Origin: an uncultured Prevotella sp.
GTDB lineage: Bacteria > Bacteroidota > Bacteroidia > Bacteroidales > Bacteroidaceae
Assembly (NCBI GenBank): GCA_900551055.1
Contig: URUK01000012.1
Coordinates: 1 to 64,000 of the forward strand
Length of the DNA stretch: 64,000 nucleotides
Direction of reading: 5' to 3'
In this document: positions 8,263-16,975 of the stretch, piece by piece
Layout: every line of letters begins with the position of its first letter
How positions within the stretch are numbered: the first letter of the stretch is position 1
Translations under genes and position numbers: made by a program
The notes under the pieces: model-generated
The model's database searches: none
Told to the model about the DNA's origin: nothing
The model's input: the letters and a program-made list of their open reading frames with translations, nothing else

Positions 8263-9219
8263 TTATTGTATTGTAATCTGTTTTGCTTTGTCCGCTTCGT
8301 TATAGGCTTTGACGATACGTGTTACGAGTTTGTGTCTTACAATGTCTTTCTCGTCCATGCGTATTATTGATATGCCTTCAACATTTTTTAATATGTTTAC
8401 TGCTTCACGCAATCCGCTTGTAACACCGTGTGGAAGGTCTACTTGGGTGAGGTCGCCTGTGATAATCATCTTGGTGTTCCATCCCATTCTTGTGAGAAAC
8501 ATCCTTATCTGTGCAGTAGTAGTATTTTGCGCTTCGTCGAGTATTACTACGGCATCGCTAAGGGTGCGTCCACGCATGAAAGCCAATGGTGCTATCTGTA
8601 TCACGCGTTTTTCAATCATGTCTTGCAGCTTTACTGCTGGTAGCATGTCTTCCAGTGCGTCATAAAGTGGTTGTAGGTACGGATCAATCTTGTCTTTCAT
8701 ATCTCCGGGGAGAAAACCTAATTTCTCTCCTGCTTCGACGGCTGGGCGACTTAATATGATTTTTTTCGCTGTTTTTTCTTTCAGGGCTTTTACAGCTAAA
8801 GCTATGCTAAGATATGTTTTTCCTGTACCTGCCGGCCCGATAGCGAACACCATGTCAGTCTTGCCATATGCTTCAATTAAACGTTGCTGGTTCTCGCTTT
8901 TGCTTTTAATGGGACGCCCCGTTATGTTGTAAACTACTACATCTTTGGCGGTGTCTTCTTTGGTCTTTCTTCCTTTTATTATGTTTATGATGTTTTCTTC
9001 ATCAATAGAGTTGTATTTCAGGACATGCAACCTTAGTTTCTCGATGTTTTCCTCAAATTCGGCCGTTTGTTCTTCATCTCCAAGCACCTTTATCACATCG
9101 CCTCTTGCCACTATGCGCAGCTTTGGATAAAGGGCTTTGATTATCTGAAGGTATGTGTTTCCCGCCCCATATAACATTACGGGGTCTATGTCTTCAAGTA
9201 CAATGTGCTTCTCTATCAA
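8263..9219 (-). CDS. phoH: PhoH-like ATPase (PhoL/YbeZ type)
   Basis: A cytosolic P-loop ATPase linked to RNA metabolism. Walker A is AIGPAGTGKTYLSIALA (about residues 130-146) and Walker B is DAVVILDEAQNTTTAQIRMF. The N-terminal region, with GDVIKVLGDEEQ, is the KH-like part seen in YbeZ proteins. Length 318 is typical. In many bacteria the gene neighbours ybeY; here its partner is purC, 9 bp downstream. A -7-like box TAATTTTG (9246-9253, minus strand) precedes it without a clear -33 element. The biochemical function of this subfamily remains loosely defined, so only the family call is firm. Confidence 0.9.
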   Translation of the reverse strand: MIEKHIVLEDIDPVMLYGAGNTYLQIIKALYPKLRIVARGDVIKVLGDEEQTAEFEENIEKLRLHVLKYNSIDEENIINIIKGRKTKEDTAKDVVVYNITGRPIKSKSENQQRLIEAYGKTDMVFAIGPAGTGKTYLSIALAVKALKEKTAKKIILSRPAVEAGEKLGFLPGDMKDKIDPYLQPLYDALEDMLPAVKLQDMIEKRVIQIAPLAFMRGRTLSDAVVILDEAQNTTTAQIRMFLTRMGWNTKMIITGDLTQVDLPHGVTSGLREAVNILKNVEGISIIRMDEKDIVRHKLVTRIVKAYNEADKAKQITIQ

Positions 9220-9364
9220 TTTACAGCGGTTTTTTTATTTTTGTGCAAAATTACGGATTTTTTTCAATACGGCATCGTTTTTCCAGAATCTTTTTTAACG
9301 GATATATGTGTGTCATGTATTGTCTGTGGTTTTTCCCTATGTTAAAAAAGTGAGGCTTATATTG

Positions 9365-9727
9365 TCAGTTGTTTTTGAATGCAACGACATTTGATAATTC
9401 TGGCGTTAGATAGAACGTATGTTTCATGGTGTCGTTGCCGATGATAATACTTGCTTTTGTAAAGATATATGATGCTTGTGGCGGTTCTGCGCCATACTTT
9501 ATGTTTGGTTTGAAAGCTGTGTTTTTAGCGGCAATGGTTCTCATTACATTGACAATACTGTCGGAAATGAGCTTGGTTGAATCGATTTTTGTGAAACTAA
9601 CATCGTAGTTCCCTGATTTCAAGTTGATGTCGAGAAACGCTTTCACCGTATCTTCAGCTTTATACTGCTTGCCACAGGCACACAACAAAAGGGCTGCAAC
9701 CATGTATGCTGGTATTTTCTTCAACAT
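9365..9727 (-). CDS. Small lipoprotein of unknown function
   Basis: A 120-residue protein with a lipoprotein signal: MLKKIPAYMVAALLLCACGK, with LCAC fitting a lipobox, so the Cys at about residue 18 would be lipidated and the protein exported. The mature part contains AEDTVKAFLDINLKSGNYDV and ends with a beta-rich stretch. I do not recognise the family. It is flanked by a foldback element (9758-9844) on its upstream side and by about 145 bp before phoH, so it probably forms its own unit. Confidence 0.75.
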   Translation of the reverse strand: MLKKIPAYMVAALLLCACGKQYKAEDTVKAFLDINLKSGNYDVSFTKIDSTKLISDSIVNVMRTIAAKNTAFKPNIKYGAEPPQASYIFTKASIIIGNDTMKHTFYLTPELSNVVAFKNN

Positions 9728-9757
9728 AAATTAATGAATTATTTTAGTTTTATAGGG

Positions 9758-9844
9758 AAGGGATATTTTTGTTGGAGCATAGCGTATTTTGGAATTAAAT
9801 ATCGGATATGCAAAATACTGTTTTGTCCAACAGAAATATCCCTT
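9758..9844. repeat. 87-bp foldback with near-perfect 19-bp ends
   Basis: AAGGGATATTTTTGTTGGA (9758-9776) pairs with 9826-9844 with one mismatch in 19, and an inner pair GTATTTTG/CAAAATAC (9784-9791 and 9811-9818) extends the structure. It lies downstream of pepD and upstream of the small lipoprotein gene. It could be a transcript end or a small MITE-like element; no target duplication was recognised. Confidence 0.6.
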
Positions 9845-9866
9845 GCATTAATAAATTATGTGTCTT

Positions 9867-11327
9867 TTATTTCTTTATCGGAATGTTTCTCATTATCTCA
9901 AGCAGATGATCCCATACCATTTGTACAGTGGGGATTAGCAGACGCTCGTCAGGCGAATGTACTCCGCGCAGTGTCGGTCCCATTGAAACCATGTCGAGAT
10001 AAGGATATTTCTCGGAGAACAGACCGCATTCAAGACCTGCATGTATGCCGATTATCTTAGGTTCTCGGTTAAATAATTTCCGATAAGTGTCCGCTACGAT
10101 TTGCGTCAGTTCACTGTTCTGCTTCATTTTCCATGCCGGGTATTTGTCGCCTTGCTCCACTTCCGCTCCGGCCAGCTGGAACACGGCCTTGACAGTGTTG
10201 CCCATATTTTCGAGGTTGCTTGTCACGTTTGAGCGTTGTGATGCTACAATGTTCACGGCTGTAGCCGTTGTTATTACGCTTGCAATGTTGCTTGATGTCT
10301 CGACCATCCATGACAAAGCCTCGTCCTGACACATTGAGAATGTGCCGTTGTCTACGGCCTGCAGTGCGGATATTATGTTTTTACCGGTTTGCTGTGGCAT
10401 AACAGGCTCAGCATCAGTACTTTCAAGGTTGAATTGGATGCAGTTTTCAGTGACGTGGAATTCGTCTTCCACGTCCTTTGAGAAGATATTGAGCGCAATA
10501 CGTATGTCTTCTTTGGCTTCCGTTGGCACGGCGAATATAACGACACCGTCTCTTGGTATTGCATTATGCATCCTTCCAGAATTGAAACTTGCCAGACGCA
10601 CATCATGTTTTTCACTTATGATGTACATGAAGCGTGAAAGCAGCTTTATTCCGTTTGCGAATTTCTTGTCAATGTCGTCACCGCTGTGCCCTCCGTGCAA
10701 TCCTTTCAGCGAGAGCTTCATGAAGAAGTAGGCTTCGGGTGCGGCTTCTCTTGCTATTTTGAAAGTGGCTTTGGTTGTCATGCCTCCGGCGCAGCTGATG
10801 AAGAACTGCCCCTCATCTTCGCTGTCTAGATTGATAAGCATTTCGCCTTTCATAAAGCCGGGTTTCATTCCGTGTGCTCCGGTTAGCCCGGTCTCCTCGT
10901 CCCTTGTGAAAACACATTCTATCGGGCCGTGTTCCAGTTTATCGTCTGCGAGTACAGCCATTTGCATGGCGCATCCTATTCCGTCGTCAGCGCCAAGAGT
11001 TGTGCCTTTGGCCTTTAACCATTCGCCGTCTATGTATGTTTCTATAGGGTCGTTGTTGAAGTCAATGTCCACGTCTACCAGTTTGTCGCAAACCATGTCC
11101 ATGTGGCTTTGCAATATCAGAGTCTTTCTGTTTTCATAACCTGGTGATGCAGGCTTGCGTATTATCACATTTCCCGTTTCGTCAACTTCGGTTTCAAGCT
11201 TCAGGCCATTGCCGAAGTCTTTTAGAAATTCTATCATCTTTTCCTCGTGCTTTGACGGGCGTGGAATCTTGTTTATTTGGGCAAACTGCTCAAAGACGCA
11301 TTGCGGTTTCAATTCATTTTTATCCAT
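9867..11327 (-). CDS. pepD: Aminoacyl-histidine dipeptidase (M20 family)
   Basis: A cytosolic zinc dipeptidase of the M20C type that splits dipeptides such as Xaa-His. Metal ligands are visible in TLILQSHMDMVCDK (His, Asp), TTLGADDGIGCAMQMA (Asp), FTRDEETGLTGAHGM (catalytic Glu and ligand Glu) and the dimerisation-domain region LHGGHSGDDIDKKFANG. The final ligand His lies in GPTLRGVHSPDER. Length 486 matches PepD of E. coli (485). It is expressed as a single gene: the upstream side is a divergent spacer toward 11524, and the downstream side is the foldback at 9758-9844. Confidence 0.95.
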   Translation of the reverse strand: MDKNELKPQCVFEQFAQINKIPRPSKHEEKMIEFLKDFGNGLKLETEVDETGNVIIRKPASPGYENRKTLILQSHMDMVCDKLVDVDIDFNNDPIETYIDGEWLKAKGTTLGADDGIGCAMQMAVLADDKLEHGPIECVFTRDEETGLTGAHGMKPGFMKGEMLINLDSEDEGQFFISCAGGMTTKATFKIAREAAPEAYFFMKLSLKGLHGGHSGDDIDKKFANGIKLLSRFMYIISEKHDVRLASFNSGRMHNAIPRDGVVIFAVPTEAKEDIRIALNIFSKDVEDEFHVTENCIQFNLESTDAEPVMPQQTGKNIISALQAVDNGTFSMCQDEALSWMVETSSNIASVITTATAVNIVASQRSNVTSNLENMGNTVKAVFQLAGAEVEQGDKYPAWKMKQNSELTQIVADTYRKLFNREPKIIGIHAGLECGLFSEKYPYLDMVSMGPTLRGVHSPDERLLIPTVQMVWDHLLEIMRNIPIKK

Positions 11328-11381
11328 TATCAGAGGTCTTTTGTTTTTTTAGTTGTTATTAAATGTTTTCTATATTCTCTT

Positions 11382-11506
11382 TTTTATTTGCATTTCATTC
11401 GATTTGCATCATCCCTGCATAAGATAGGCTGCCTCTCGGAAATTAAAATAAAAACTCATTTCACTCACTTTTATTTTGCATTTCACTCGATTTGCACTAT
11501 CTTTGC
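11382..11506 (+). repeat. Duplicated promoter segment
   Basis: A stretch of about 35 bp containing TTTGCATTTCATTCGATTTG (11387 onward) recurs about 88 bp later as TTTTGCATTTCACTCGATTT (11474 onward). Only the second copy keeps an intact TATCTTTG box; the first has CATCCCTG at the same place. Confidence 0.65.
11474..11505 (+). promoter_or_regulatory. Bacteroidetes-type promoter
   Basis: TTG (11476-11478) is followed after exactly 19 bp by TATCTTTG (11498-11505), a full match to the -33/-7 consensus. It would start transcription about 15 bp upstream of the ATG at 11524. Confidence 0.8.
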
Positions 11507-11523
11507 CGCAAAAATACGTAAAA

Positions 11524-11718
11524 ATGGTAGAAACTTTCCTTGTTGTCGTGTTAATAATTGCTATATCGATGTCATTGCTTTGCATAAAGTTGATATTGCG
11601 TAAGGATGGAAAGTTCTCGTCACAACATGTGGATGACAGTCCCGGATTGAGAAAGCGTAAGATACGTTGTGTCATGGAGCAGGACAGGGAAGCGCGTCGA
11701 AAAGGGTCGGGCTACTGA
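11524..11718 (+). CDS. Small conserved membrane protein
   Basis: A 64-residue protein. One hydrophobic N-terminal helix (VETFLVVVLIIAISMSLLCI) is followed by a basic tail with KDGKFSSQHVDDSPGLRKR and RCVMEQDREARRK. Small proteins with this layout (one helix, then a KDG-x-F...HV motif and a Cys-Val-x-x-Gln-Asp motif) recur in Bacteroidales from memory, but I know of no function. The start at 11524 was chosen because it begins the helix and lies just downstream of a full promoter; longer in-frame extensions run back through that promoter. It lies 46 bp upstream of the Skp-like lipoprotein gene and may share its transcript. Confidence 0.7.
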   Translation: MVETFLVVVLIIAISMSLLCIKLILRKDGKFSSQHVDDSPGLRKRKIRCVMEQDREARRKGSGY

Positions 11719-11764
11719 TATTACAGCTAATGGAATAATATAATAAAATAAAAAGGAATTCACT

Positions 11765-12364
11765 ATGAGAAAAGTTATTTGTTCGGCTTTGGTCGTGGCA
11801 GCAGTATCTCTGATGGCGACCTCATGCAATAAGCAGGCTCCAAAGGTTGACGAAAAGCCTGCTACAGCAACAGTGGCAAACACAGAGATGAAAATTGCAT
11901 TTATCGAAGTTGATTCGATAATGTCACAGTACAAGTTTTGCAAGGAGTATTCGGCCATCCTTGAGAAGAAGGGGCAGAATATCCAGAACACAATTGCGTC
12001 AAAGGGACGTTCGCTTCAGAATGCAGTTGCCAAGTTCCAACAGGACATTCAGAACAATAAATACACCCAGCAACAGGCCGAGGCCGTGAATGCCGGTTTG
12101 CAGAAACAGAATGCAGATCTTCAGGAGTTACAACAGAGGCTTGGTTCTGAGTTCCAGGCTGAAACCGACAAGTTCAACAAAGCCCTTCGTGACAGCATCC
12201 AGCACTATCTTGCTGTATATAACAAGGACAAGAAATATTCGCTTATACTTAGTAAGGCCGGTGACAACATATTGTACGCAGACAAAGCATACGACATTAC
12301 AGACGAGGTCATTTCCGGCTTGAACAAGGCTTACAAGCCTGCCAAGACAGAAAAGAAGAAATAA
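11765..12364 (+). CDS. OmpH/Skp-family lipoprotein (periplasmic chaperone-like)
   Basis: A 199-residue exported protein. The signal MRKVICSALVVAAVSLMATSC carries a lipobox at ATSC, so Cys-21 should be lipidated. The mature part follows the Skp/OmpH plan: a short beta start (KIAFIEVDSIMSQYKF), a long coiled-coil hairpin rich in Gln, Lys and Glu (about residues 65-135), and the C-terminal part KYSLILSKAGDNILYADKAY. Skp proteins chaperone outer-membrane proteins; the lipidated Bacteroidetes versions are assumed, not shown, to do likewise. A clear terminator follows at 12390-12432. Confidence 0.85.
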   Translation: MRKVICSALVVAAVSLMATSCNKQAPKVDEKPATATVANTEMKIAFIEVDSIMSQYKFCKEYSAILEKKGQNIQNTIASKGRSLQNAVAKFQQDIQNNKYTQQQAEAVNAGLQKQNADLQELQQRLGSEFQAETDKFNKALRDSIQHYLAVYNKDKKYSLILSKAGDNILYADKAYDITDEVISGLNKAYKPAKTEKKK

Positions 12365-12389
12365 AGACAGCTTTGCTGTTGATAATCCC

Positions 12390-12432
12390 AAAAAGGTGAA
12401 TGTCGGATTTCCTGCATTCACCTTTTTGTTTT
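12390..12432 (+). terminator. Rho-independent terminator after the Skp-like gene
   Basis: A perfect 13-bp stem, AAAAAGGTGAATG (12390-12402) with 12415-12427, encloses a 12-nt loop and is followed by a T-rich tail. The remainder of the gap to 12627 shows no gene or repeat that I can support. Confidence 0.85.
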
Positions 12433-12628
12433 AATCTGAAATCGTGTATTGGGATTTTATGGCAATGGAACTCAAAAAGAAATCTGTTCTGTCGCTTTCA
12501 ATTGAATTCTGTCAGAAGCACCACAATCATACTAAACCGCAGTAACACGCCAGTGGCAATGCTACTTCAAGCATTCTGTACGGACAGCTGCAAGCACCAC
12601 ATTATTTATAATATTTGATGAAAAATAG

Positions 12629-12658
12629 TTGGCAAGTCAACTTAAATGCGTAATTTTG
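12629..12658 (+). promoter_or_regulatory. Bacteroidetes-type promoter
   Basis: TTG (12629-12631), 19 bp, then TAATTTTG (12651-12658). It lies about 20 bp upstream of the ATG at 12679, implying a very short leader. Confidence 0.75.
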
Positions 12659-12678
12659 CACAAATATTCTATTTCTGA

Positions 12679-13404
12679 ATGAGGACATTATTTATATTGG
12701 CGCAGACCGCCTTACTTACGGTTGCTACGGTAACGGCACACGCCCAGCAATACGATGAATTGCCGACGATAAACCCGACAGCCACGTATACGACTGAAAA
12801 CGGCGAGGAAGAAAGCGAGGATTACTCCGGCAACGCCCCCTTGGCAGGTCGTTTCGAGGCCAATCCGGAAAACGTAGGTGATTATACGGCAAACTATGAG
12901 TGGCGTTTCACGATGGAAGGGGAGACGGAGCCTTACCTAATCCGTTACGAGCAAGACACGCAATACACGTTTAACGCCGCTGGAACCCACGACATCGAGC
13001 TGTACGCCACATTTGTTAACGGCAACGATACGATTGCCTATACGCAGGAATACTGGGCTGACCGTGGTCCGTTGCGCGTCACCGTAAGTGAGAGCCGTCT
13101 TGAAATGCCTAACGCTTTCTCGCCAAACGGCGACGGTATAAACGACGTATACAAAGCGAAATCAAACTATCAGTCAATCGTTGAGTTCCATGCAAGCATC
13201 TACAACCGTTGGGGAAAGAAGATATATGAATGGGACGACCCTGCTGGCGGATGGGACGGCAAGTCGGGTGGAAAGGACGTTGCGCAAGGTGTTTACTTCG
13301 TATTGGTGAAAGCGCGTGGCGCGGACGGCAAGGAATACAACATAAAGCGCGATGTGAACCTGCTGCGCGGATATACCGAAGAGTCCGGCGGAACGTTCAA
13401 TTGA
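12679..13404 (+). CDS. Type IX secretion substrate with gliding-motility-associated (type B) C-terminal domain
   Basis: A 241-residue secreted protein. A signal peptide (RTLFILAQTALLTVATVTAH, cleavage near AHAQQ) precedes a PKD-like beta region (about residues 55-130, with YEWRFTMEGETEPYLIRYE). The last 100 residues are a type B type IX sorting domain: NAFSPNGDGINDVYK, then ASIYNRWGKKIYEWDDPAGG, WDGKSGGKDVAQGVYF and IKRDVNLLR. Such domains direct proteins across the outer membrane by the Por/type IX machinery. No enzymatic domain is visible. It is 47 bp upstream of uvrA, so the two may be co-transcribed, although their functions are unrelated. Confidence 0.85.
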   Translation: MRTLFILAQTALLTVATVTAHAQQYDELPTINPTATYTTENGEEESEDYSGNAPLAGRFEANPENVGDYTANYEWRFTMEGETEPYLIRYEQDTQYTFNAAGTHDIELYATFVNGNDTIAYTQEYWADRGPLRVTVSESRLEMPNAFSPNGDGINDVYKAKSNYQSIVEFHASIYNRWGKKIYEWDDPAGGWDGKSGGKDVAQGVYFVLVKARGADGKEYNIKRDVNLLRGYTEESGGTFN

Positions 13405-13451
13405 CACATGTCTTTTTCATTCATTCCCCCATTTTTACTGACACGCAGGCA

Positions 13452-16376
13452 ATGACAGGCAACATGACAGACAATATAGGCAACAACATTCAAAGCACAC
13501 AAACTGAAGAAGAGACAGAAATCGGAGCTGCCGATAAAATAAAAGTGTGGGGCGCGAGGGTACACAACCTGAAAAACATCGACGTTGAAATACCACGCGG
13601 TAGCCTCACCGTAGTAACCGGGCTTAGCGGTTCGGGAAAGTCCTCGTTGGCTTTTGACACAATCTACGCCGAAGGGCAGCGCCGCTACATCGAAACGTTT
13701 TCTGCATATGCGAGGAATTTTCTTGGCGGTATGGAGCGTCCGGACGTGGACAAGATAACAGGACTTAGCCCCGTTATCAGCATAGAGCAGAAAACAACAA
13801 ACAAGAACCCTCGCTCTACCGTTGGCACAACTACTGAAATATATTATTACCTGCGCCTGCTCTACGCACGTGCCGGCATAGCTTACAGCTACGCAACGGG
13901 CGAGGAAATGGTGAAGTACACGGAGGAGGACGTGCTCCGCATGATACACGAGCGGTACAGCGGACAGCCCATATTGATATTAGCCCCGTTAGTGCGTAAC
14001 CGCAAGGGACACTACCGCGAACTGTTTGAGAGCATGCGTCGCAAGGGCTACCTGTACATAAGGGTTGACGGCGATGTGAAGGAAATAACGCGTGGCATGA
14101 AGACTGACCGCTATAAGAACCACAACATAGAAGTGGTTGTTGACAAGTTGCGCGTGCAGGACAAGGACGACGAACGCCTGAAACGCAGCGTGGCTGAAGC
14201 CATGAGGCAAGGCGACGGCCTGCTTATGATAATGGAAAAAGACTCGGGCGAGGCCAAGTATTACAGCAAGCGTCTGATGTGTCCCACAACGGGAATATCT
14301 TACGGAGATCCCGCCCCCAACAAGTTCTCGTTCAATTCACCCGAAGGAGCTTGTCCAAGGTGCAAGGGATTAGGCTACGTCAACCAGATAGATCTTGACA
14401 AGGTAATGCCTGACACGTCGCTCTCTATCCGCAAAGGTGCCATAATGCCACTGGGCAAATACAAAAACCAGATGATATTCTGGCAGATAGAGGCTATCCT
14501 TGAAAAGTATGGCTGCACACTCGATACGCCTGCAAACGAAATTCCAGAAGAGGCCATGAACGAGATACTTTACGGCTCGATGGATAATGTCCGCATCCGT
14601 AAAGAGTTGGTACATACGTCGAGTGACTATTTCGTTGAGTTCGACGGCATAGTGAAATACCTGCAAAACGTTATAGAGAACGACGACAGTTCAAGCGGTC
14701 AGAAATGGGCAGACCAGTTCCAAAGCGTATGCCGTTGTCCGGAATGTAACGGCCAACGGCTTAATAGGGAATCGCTTTCCTATCGCATTTGGGACAAGAA
14801 CATATCCGAAGTTGCTGAAATGGATATAGCCGAGCTGAAGTCGTGGCTGGCTGAGGCGCAGACGCACTTGAATGACAGGCAACGCCGGATTGCCGGCGAA
14901 ATAATAAAGGAAATCGTTACGCGCATCGACTTCATGCTGGAAGTAGGTCTTGACTATCTCTCCCTCAACCGGCAGTCTGCTACATTGTCGGGCGGAGAAA
15001 GCCAGCGCATACGTCTCGCCACGCAGATAGGTTCGCAGTTGGTCAACGTGCTGTATATCCTCGACGAGCCGAGCATCGGGTTGCACCAGCGCGACAACGA
15101 CCGGCTAATCAAGTCGCTGAAAGAACTTCGCGACATAGGCAACACTGTAATTGTTGTTGAGCACGACAAAGACATGATGCTCAACGCCGACTATATCGTT
15201 GACATAGGTCCAAAGGCAGGGCGCAAGGGTGGGGAAGTAGTGTTCCAGGGAACGCCGCAGGAAATGCTTAATACACACACCTTGACAGCGCAATATCTCA
15301 ACGGCGAAATGAAAATAGAAGTGCCTGAAGAACGGCGCAAGGGCAACGGTCACAGCATAATACTGCACGGAGCATCGGGCAACAACCTGAAACACATCGA
15401 CGTGGAATTCCCTCTTGGCAAGTTGATTGTCGTTACAGGAGTAAGCGGTTCGGGTAAGTCTACATTGATAAACGAGACCCTCCAACCCATATTGAGCAAG
15501 CATTTCTACCGTTCTTTGAAAGAGCCCATGCCATACGACTCGATTGAAGGCCTGGAGTATATAGACAAGGTTGTCAATGTAGACCAAAGTCCGCTCGGGC
15601 GCACGCCGCGTTCAAATCCTGCAACTTACACGGGAGTTTTCAGTGACATACGCTCGCTGTTCGTCAATCTGCCCGAAGCTAAAATCCGCGGTTACAAGCC
15701 GGGGCGTTTCTCTTTCAATGTGAAAGGCGGCCGGTGCGAGACGTGCGGAGGCAACGGATACAAGACGATAGAGATGCGTTTCTTGCCTGACATCATGGTG
15801 CCGTGCGAAGAATGTCACGGCAAACGCTACAACCGTGAAACATTGGAAGTGCGCTACAAGGGCAAAAGCATTGCCGATGTGCTTGACATGACTATAAATC
15901 AGGCTGTAGAGTTCTTTGAAAACGTGCCTGACATACTTCGCAAGATAAAGACGATACAGGATGTCGGACTTGGCTATATCAAGCTCGGCCAACCGTCAAC
16001 AACCCTTAGCGGCGGCGAAAGTCAGCGTGTGAAGCTGGCTACGGAGTTAAGCAAACGTGACACGGGAAAGACTTTATACATCCTTGATGAGCCTACCACG
16101 GGACTGCATTTTGAAGACATACGCATCCTTATGAATGTGTTGCAGAAACTCGTAAACCGTGGCAACACCGTAATAATAATAGAACATAATCTAGATGTGA
16201 TAAAACTTGCCGACCATATAATCGACATGGGGCCTGAAGGTGGACGCGGCGGCGGACTTGTTTTGTCTACAGGAACGCCTGAAGAGGTTGCAATGAGCGG
16301 CAAAGGTTTTACCCCGATATTCCTAAAGAAAGAATTGGAAGCCTCCAAGGCTTTGCCGAAATCGATTGCAGGATAA
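13452..16376 (+). CDS. uvrA: Excinuclease ABC subunit A
   Basis: UvrA is the damage-sensing ATPase of nucleotide excision repair. Two ABC cassettes are complete: the first Walker A is VVTGLSGSGKSSLAFDTIYA, the second is VVTGVSGSGKSTLINETL, and both signature regions read TLSGGESQRI/V. Zinc fingers are seen as CPRCKGLGYV and CETCGGNGYKT paired with CEECHGKRY, and the UvrB-interaction region follows the first Walker A. The frame is open back to 13230 inside the previous gene, but MTGNMTDNIG at 13452 is the first start beyond that gene and leads into KIKVWGARVHNLKNIDV. The 974 residues compare with 940 in E. coli. A terminator-like structure follows (16390-16460). Confidence 0.97.
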   Translation: MTGNMTDNIGNNIQSTQTEEETEIGAADKIKVWGARVHNLKNIDVEIPRGSLTVVTGLSGSGKSSLAFDTIYAEGQRRYIETFSAYARNFLGGMERPDVDKITGLSPVISIEQKTTNKNPRSTVGTTTEIYYYLRLLYARAGIAYSYATGEEMVKYTEEDVLRMIHERYSGQPILILAPLVRNRKGHYRELFESMRRKGYLYIRVDGDVKEITRGMKTDRYKNHNIEVVVDKLRVQDKDDERLKRSVAEAMRQGDGLLMIMEKDSGEAKYYSKRLMCPTTGISYGDPAPNKFSFNSPEGACPRCKGLGYVNQIDLDKVMPDTSLSIRKGAIMPLGKYKNQMIFWQIEAILEKYGCTLDTPANEIPEEAMNEILYGSMDNVRIRKELVHTSSDYFVEFDGIVKYLQNVIENDDSSSGQKWADQFQSVCRCPECNGQRLNRESLSYRIWDKNISEVAEMDIAELKSWLAEAQTHLNDRQRRIAGEIIKEIVTRIDFMLEVGLDYLSLNRQSATLSGGESQRIRLATQIGSQLVNVLYILDEPSIGLHQRDNDRLIKSLKELRDIGNTVIVVEHDKDMMLNADYIVDIGPKAGRKGGEVVFQGTPQEMLNTHTLTAQYLNGEMKIEVPEERRKGNGHSIILHGASGNNLKHIDVEFPLGKLIVVTGVSGSGKSTLINETLQPILSKHFYRSLKEPMPYDSIEGLEYIDKVVNVDQSPLGRTPRSNPATYTGVFSDIRSLFVNLPEAKIRGYKPGRFSFNVKGGRCETCGGNGYKTIEMRFLPDIMVPCEECHGKRYNRETLEVRYKGKSIADVLDMTINQAVEFFENVPDILRKIKTIQDVGLGYIKLGQPSTTLSGGESQRVKLATELSKRDTGKTLYILDEPTTGLHFEDIRILMNVLQKLVNRGNTVIIIEHNLDVIKLADHIIDMGPEGGRGGGLVLSTGTPEEVAMSGKGFTPIFLKKELEASKALPKSIAG

Positions 16377-16389
16377 GGCTTTTCAGTAT

Positions 16390-16460
16390 TCATCCGTCAC
16401 GTCCTAATTCGGTGTAAGCCAATGTCTTACACTGTGATGTGACAGGTGACGGATGATTTT
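16390..16460 (+). terminator. Terminator-like nested hairpin after uvrA
   Basis: Outer arms TCATCCGTCAC (16390-16400) and its complement (16446-16456) enclose an inner stem GTGTAAG/CTTACAC (16412-16418 with 16426-16432). The outer stem is followed by TTTTATGCTTTTC. Confidence 0.65.
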
Positions 16461-16504
16461 ATGCTTTTCTTTTCTCTTTTTTTACATTACGTTTACATCG
16501 CTTG

Positions 16505-16592
16505 TGCATCTTCCTGTCATCTAAAAGACGGCCTTTCGCATTATAAAACATGACATTTCGGAAGGTAAAAGGTCACATGTTGAAGTCCAATC
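16505..16592. repeat. Array of the 22-bp intergenic repeat (about four units)
   Basis: The clearest unit, GACGGCCTTTCGCATTAT plus AAAA, starts at 16527; the next (CATGACATTTCGGAAGGT plus AAAA) starts exactly 22 bp later at 16549, with weaker flanking units at 16505 and 16571. It is the most degenerate of the seven loci. Confidence 0.5.
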
Positions 16593-16772
16593 CATAACTA
16601 ATTACTGACGTTCATCAGCTCTTGGAAATATAGGGGCTTGATTGTCTTTTCTCATTTGGCAGAAAATGAGGCATTCGGTAATTTTTTATCGATTCGTTTA
16701 TGAGAACATAAAAAGTTTTTCGTTTAAAGCGCACTCGTCAAACGCCTAACCCAAACAAATAATTTGAATGGC

Positions 16773-16812
16773 AAATGCGGAAATGTCACAATTGGCATTT
16801 CCGCATTTTTCT
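16773..16812 (+). terminator. Orphan terminator in the uvrA-coaW gap
   Basis: A perfect 13-bp stem, AAATGCGGAAATG (16773-16785) with 16796-16808, has a 10-nt loop and a T tail on the plus strand. No plus-strand gene ends nearby, since uvrA has its own terminator 320 bp upstream. It may end a non-coding transcript from about 16593-16770, but no promoter there is convincing. I see no gene in 16377-16975. Confidence 0.6.
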
Positions 16813-16975
16813 ACATATACAACCAGAGCCTTTCCGTAGATTTATTGTTTATTGTGTTTGAATGCAAATGTGTTGGCCGCCGTACAATCAATTGTTTCAT
16901 AACGATTTAATTATACTCGCTTCCATGGGAAAAGTTGCATCTCAAATGTTAAAAATGCGTGTGCAAGGTCAAAAT

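Noticed and set aside
13230..13451. N-terminal extension of uvrA into the preceding gene
   Set aside because: These 74 codons are an out-of-frame reading of the type IX-secreted protein gene; UvrA similarity begins after 13452.
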